This document shows positions 6,517 through 8,068 of a stretch of DNA of 8,068 bases, one piece after another (positions within the stretch are counted from its first letter, which is position 1; each line of letters opens with the position of its first letter). The position numbers and the translations under genes were made by a program. Location: positions 1 to 8,068 of the forward strand of contig JAITJB010000202.1 in the NCBI GenBank assembly GCA_031279155.1, written 5' to 3'. This DNA comes from Deltaproteobacteria bacterium (GTDB lineage Bacteria > Desulfobacterota > Desulfarculia > Adiutricales > Adiutricaceae). The notes under the pieces were generated by a model. That model worked only from the letters and a program-made list of their open reading frames with translations. It did not search any database and was not told the DNA's origin.

Positions 6517-7797
6517 ATGAAAATTTTATTTTTTTGTTTTATGTTTCTGGCTCTTTTTTCTTTGGCCCCCGAGCAACTGGCTTTGGCCGCCGATACGGCC
6601 CCGGAAGCCGCCGCTCAGCAAGCGGCCCTCATCGAGCCAACGGAACCATCCGAAATCTCTCAAAAAACTGCGGCCTGGGCCAACGATTTTGCCTTCCGCC
6701 TGGCCCGCAGTTTAGCTGCCAAAGCTGGTAACGATAACTTAGTTACCTCGCCTTTTTCGGTCTGGCTGCCCTTAGCCGCCTTAGTTGGAGCTACGGATTT
6801 AGACTTAAGGCCTAGCCTAACTGTTATTATTGGGGGGCCAGAAGCCTCCCCTGAAACAATCGATCAAAGCGCGTCAAGATTAATTTACAGCCTAACTACT
6901 CCCCGGGGCCAAAAAAACAATCAAGAAAAAAGCACCCTAAAAATCGCTAACGCCATTTTTGTTAGTAATAATCAAGGCTTAAAGCCAGAATTTGCCCAAA
7001 GGCTAAATGATTTTTATTTAGCCCAAGCGATAACGGTCGATTTTAAATCCCCTCAAGCCGTTAAAACCGTTAACGATTGGATAGCCGAAAAGACGCTCAA
7101 TAAAATTACCGATCTAGTCTCTGAGTTTGACAGCCAAACCATAGCCGTCTTAGCCAACGCCATTTACCTAAGCGACAGTTGGCTTGAGCCCTTCAATAAA
7201 CAATCCACTAAAAAGGGCGCCTTTCACTCCCCCACAGGGGATCGAGAGGTCGATCTTATGGAAAATAATAAGGAGTATTCTTACTTTGAAGATGATGCCC
7301 TTCAGGCTGCAAACCTAAAACTAGCCGGCGGCGGCGGGCTTTACGTCTTACTACCCAAAGACGGACAGGCTACTAGTTTACTGAGCACTCTAACAGCCGC
7401 GCGCCTAAACGAAATCGACCAGGGCTCAAATCTGACCCCTGGACGCTTGGTCCTACCTCGCTTTAAAATCCAGAGCCCAACTTTTGAGCTAAGCGAAAGC
7501 CTCCAAAAACTAGGGGTTACTCTATTTTCACCATCCTTAAAGCCGCTTACAGGCGGCGTGGTCACAGATAATTCGCCGCTCTATATATCCAAAGCCCTCC
7601 ATAAAGCCTTAGTTGAGGTCGATGAGTTGGGGCTTACGGCGGCAGCGGCCACGGTCATGGGCATGACCAGGACATCTTTAAACATGGCCCCGCCCTTTGA
7701 GATGATCTGCGATAAGCCCTTTGTCTTTGTCGTTTACGGTCGGGCCTACGATAACCCCGTCCAGGTTTTATTTACCGGTATCGTCAACCAACCCTAG
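6517..7797 (+). CDS. Secreted serpin-family protease inhibitor
   Basis: Serpins trap proteases by a conformational change after cleavage in an exposed loop. This 426-residue protein starts with a signal peptide whose hydrophobic core is LFFCFMFLALFSL (4-16), with likely cleavage ALA|ADT after residue 24. An Ala/Glu/Pro-rich linker runs to about 48, then a full-length serpin domain. Landmarks are NLVTSPFSVWLPLAAL (74-89), IANAIFVSNN (143-152), VNDWIAEKT (185-193), VLANAIYLSDSWLEPF (211-226), the reactive-loop hinge VDELGLTAAAAT (368-379), and the C-terminal signature PFVFVVYGRAYDNPVQVLF (401-419) ending TGIVNQP. The hinge keeps the Ala run (P12-P9), which favours an inhibitor, but P14 is Leu instead of the usual small residue and P16 is Leu instead of Glu. 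The loop continues VMGMTRTSLNMAPPF, so Arg385 or Thr386 is the candidate P1, which would suggest trypsin-like targets. It follows the activation-domain gene by 53 bases and precedes a terminator, so it may be last in an operon. Confidence 0.92.
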   Translation: MKILFFCFMFLALFSLAPEQLALAADTAPEAAAQQAALIEPTEPSEISQKTAAWANDFAFRLARSLAAKAGNDNLVTSPFSVWLPLAALVGATDLDLRPSLTVIIGGPEASPETIDQSASRLIYSLTTPRGQKNNQEKSTLKIANAIFVSNNQGLKPEFAQRLNDFYLAQAITVDFKSPQAVKTVNDWIAEKTLNKITDLVSEFDSQTIAVLANAIYLSDSWLEPFNKQSTKKGAFHSPTGDREVDLMENNKEYSYFEDDALQAANLKLAGGGGLYVLLPKDGQATSLLSTLTAARLNEIDQGSNLTPGRLVLPRFKIQSPTFELSESLQKLGVTLFSPSLKPLTGGVVTDNSPLYISKALHKALVEVDELGLTAAAATVMGMTRTSLNMAPPFEMICDKPFVFVVYGRAYDNPVQVLFTGIVNQP

Positions 7798-7845
7798 GCT
7801 TTTTATAGTCAATTAAAGGTTTTCTAAATTTAAAGCACGCGAATA

Positions 7846-7878
7846 AAAGCTTCGGGGTTGGCCCCGAAGCTTTATTTT
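7846..7878 (+). terminator. Rho-independent terminator after the serpin gene
   Basis: A perfect 12-bp stem pairs AAAGCTTCGGGG (7846-7857) with CCCCGAAGCTTT (7862-7873) around a TTGG loop, followed by ATTTT. Adenines before the stem give the reverse strand a T-run, so it may work in both directions. It ends the + strand gene block 48 bases after the serpin stop. Confidence 0.88.
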
Positions 7879-7907
7879 GGGCAATTTATTTTTTTTGGTC
7901 AATTATT

Positions 7908-7957
7908 TTTGGACTATCGGCTAGATAAGCTTATTTGATCCAGGCGTACAGTCCAAA
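7908..7957. repeat. Inverted repeat enclosing a palindrome, next to the tandem array
   Basis: TTTGGACT (7908-7915) and AGTCCAAA (7950-7957) are perfect reverse complements separated by 34 bases. The spacer contains the 10-bp palindrome ATAAGCTTAT (7925-7934). No gene is visible here. The structure starts 30 bases after the terminator and abuts the 16-bp array, so it could be a folded RNA, a protein site, or a repeat boundary. Confidence 0.5.
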
Positions 7958-7970
7958 GGTAACTTGCCAA

Positions 7971-8056
7971 AAGTAACTTTCCCGACAAGTAGCTTTCCCG
8001 ACAAGTAACTTGGCCAACAAGTAGCTTGGCCAACAAGTAACTTTCCCGACAAGTAG
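7971..8056 (+). repeat. 16-bp tandem array with alternating 32-bp higher-order pattern
   Basis: Five exact-length 16-bp units and a partial sixth follow each other: AAGTAACTTTCCCGAC (7971), AAGTAGCTTTCCCGAC (7987), AAGTAACTTGGCCAAC (8003), AAGTAGCTTGGCCAAC (8019), AAGTAACTTTCCCGAC (8035) and AAGTAG (8051). The sixth base alternates A/G strictly, and the second half changes every two units (TCCCG, TCCCG, GGCCA, GGCCA, TCCCG). A decayed unit, AAGGTAACTTGCCAA, precedes it at 7956-7970. No reading frame is associated. The array is cut by the contig end. Confidence 0.88.
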
Positions 8057-8068
8057 AGATCGGAAGAG
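8057..8068 (+). other. Illumina adapter remnant at the contig end
   Basis: The final 12 bases, AGATCGGAAGAG, are identical to the start of the common Illumina TruSeq adapter. They interrupt the sixth repeat unit after AAGTAG and are therefore most likely untrimmed adapter, not genomic sequence. Confidence 0.93.

Noticed and set aside
6447..6731. 94-codon + strand frame overlapping the activation-domain gene end and the serpin start
   Set aside because: It lies out of frame over two well-supported genes, lacks a ribosome binding site and shows no family motif.
7971..8056. CRISPR array
   Set aside because: The units are 16 bp and contiguous, without unique spacers, and no cas gene is present.

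Overview
The window reads as one end of a short assembled contig from a Gram-negative bacterium. The evidence is Sec-type signal peptides, a periplasmic binding protein without a lipobox, and a B12-family ABC importer. Base composition is mixed, with frequent TTA leucine codons beside GCC and GGC. A deltaproteobacterial (Desulfobacterota-like) origin is my guess, from the style of the methionine-synthase-activation-like protein; the window holds no marker that proves it. The last 12 bases are Illumina adapter, not genome.

Layout: all convincing genes are on the + strand. A large multi-pass membrane protein of unknown function is cut by the left edge (to 1922). A gap of 287 bases holds only possible decayed coding sequence. 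Then comes a vitamin B12 (or related metal-chelate) uptake set: periplasmic binding protein (2210-3112), ATPase (3209-4006) and permease (4003-4995), the last two overlapping by ATGA. Next are a small stand-alone HD hydrolase of the (p)ppGpp hydrolase type (5088-5684), a protein resembling the B12-dependent methionine synthase activation domain with a C-terminal cysteine cluster (5783-6463), and a secreted serpin (6517-7797). A strong hairpin terminator at 7846-7878 closes the block. The tail carries an inverted repeat and a 16-bp tandem array that runs into the adapter.

How the genes fit together: the transporter imports a corrinoid, and the activation-domain protein would act on a B12-dependent enzyme, so import and use of B12 sit side by side. 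The HD hydrolase suggests a stringent-response or nucleotide housekeeping role. The serpin is the outlier: an exported protease inhibitor, possibly for protection against host or community proteases.

The most unusual features are non-coding. Two tandem arrays have a unit of about 16 bp, one filling the btuF-btuD gap and one at the contig end with a 32/64-bp higher-order pattern. In addition, two genes that lack a well-placed ribosome binding site are each preceded by a tiny reading frame that has one and ends in an ATGA overlap with the gene. No cobalamin riboswitch was recognised.
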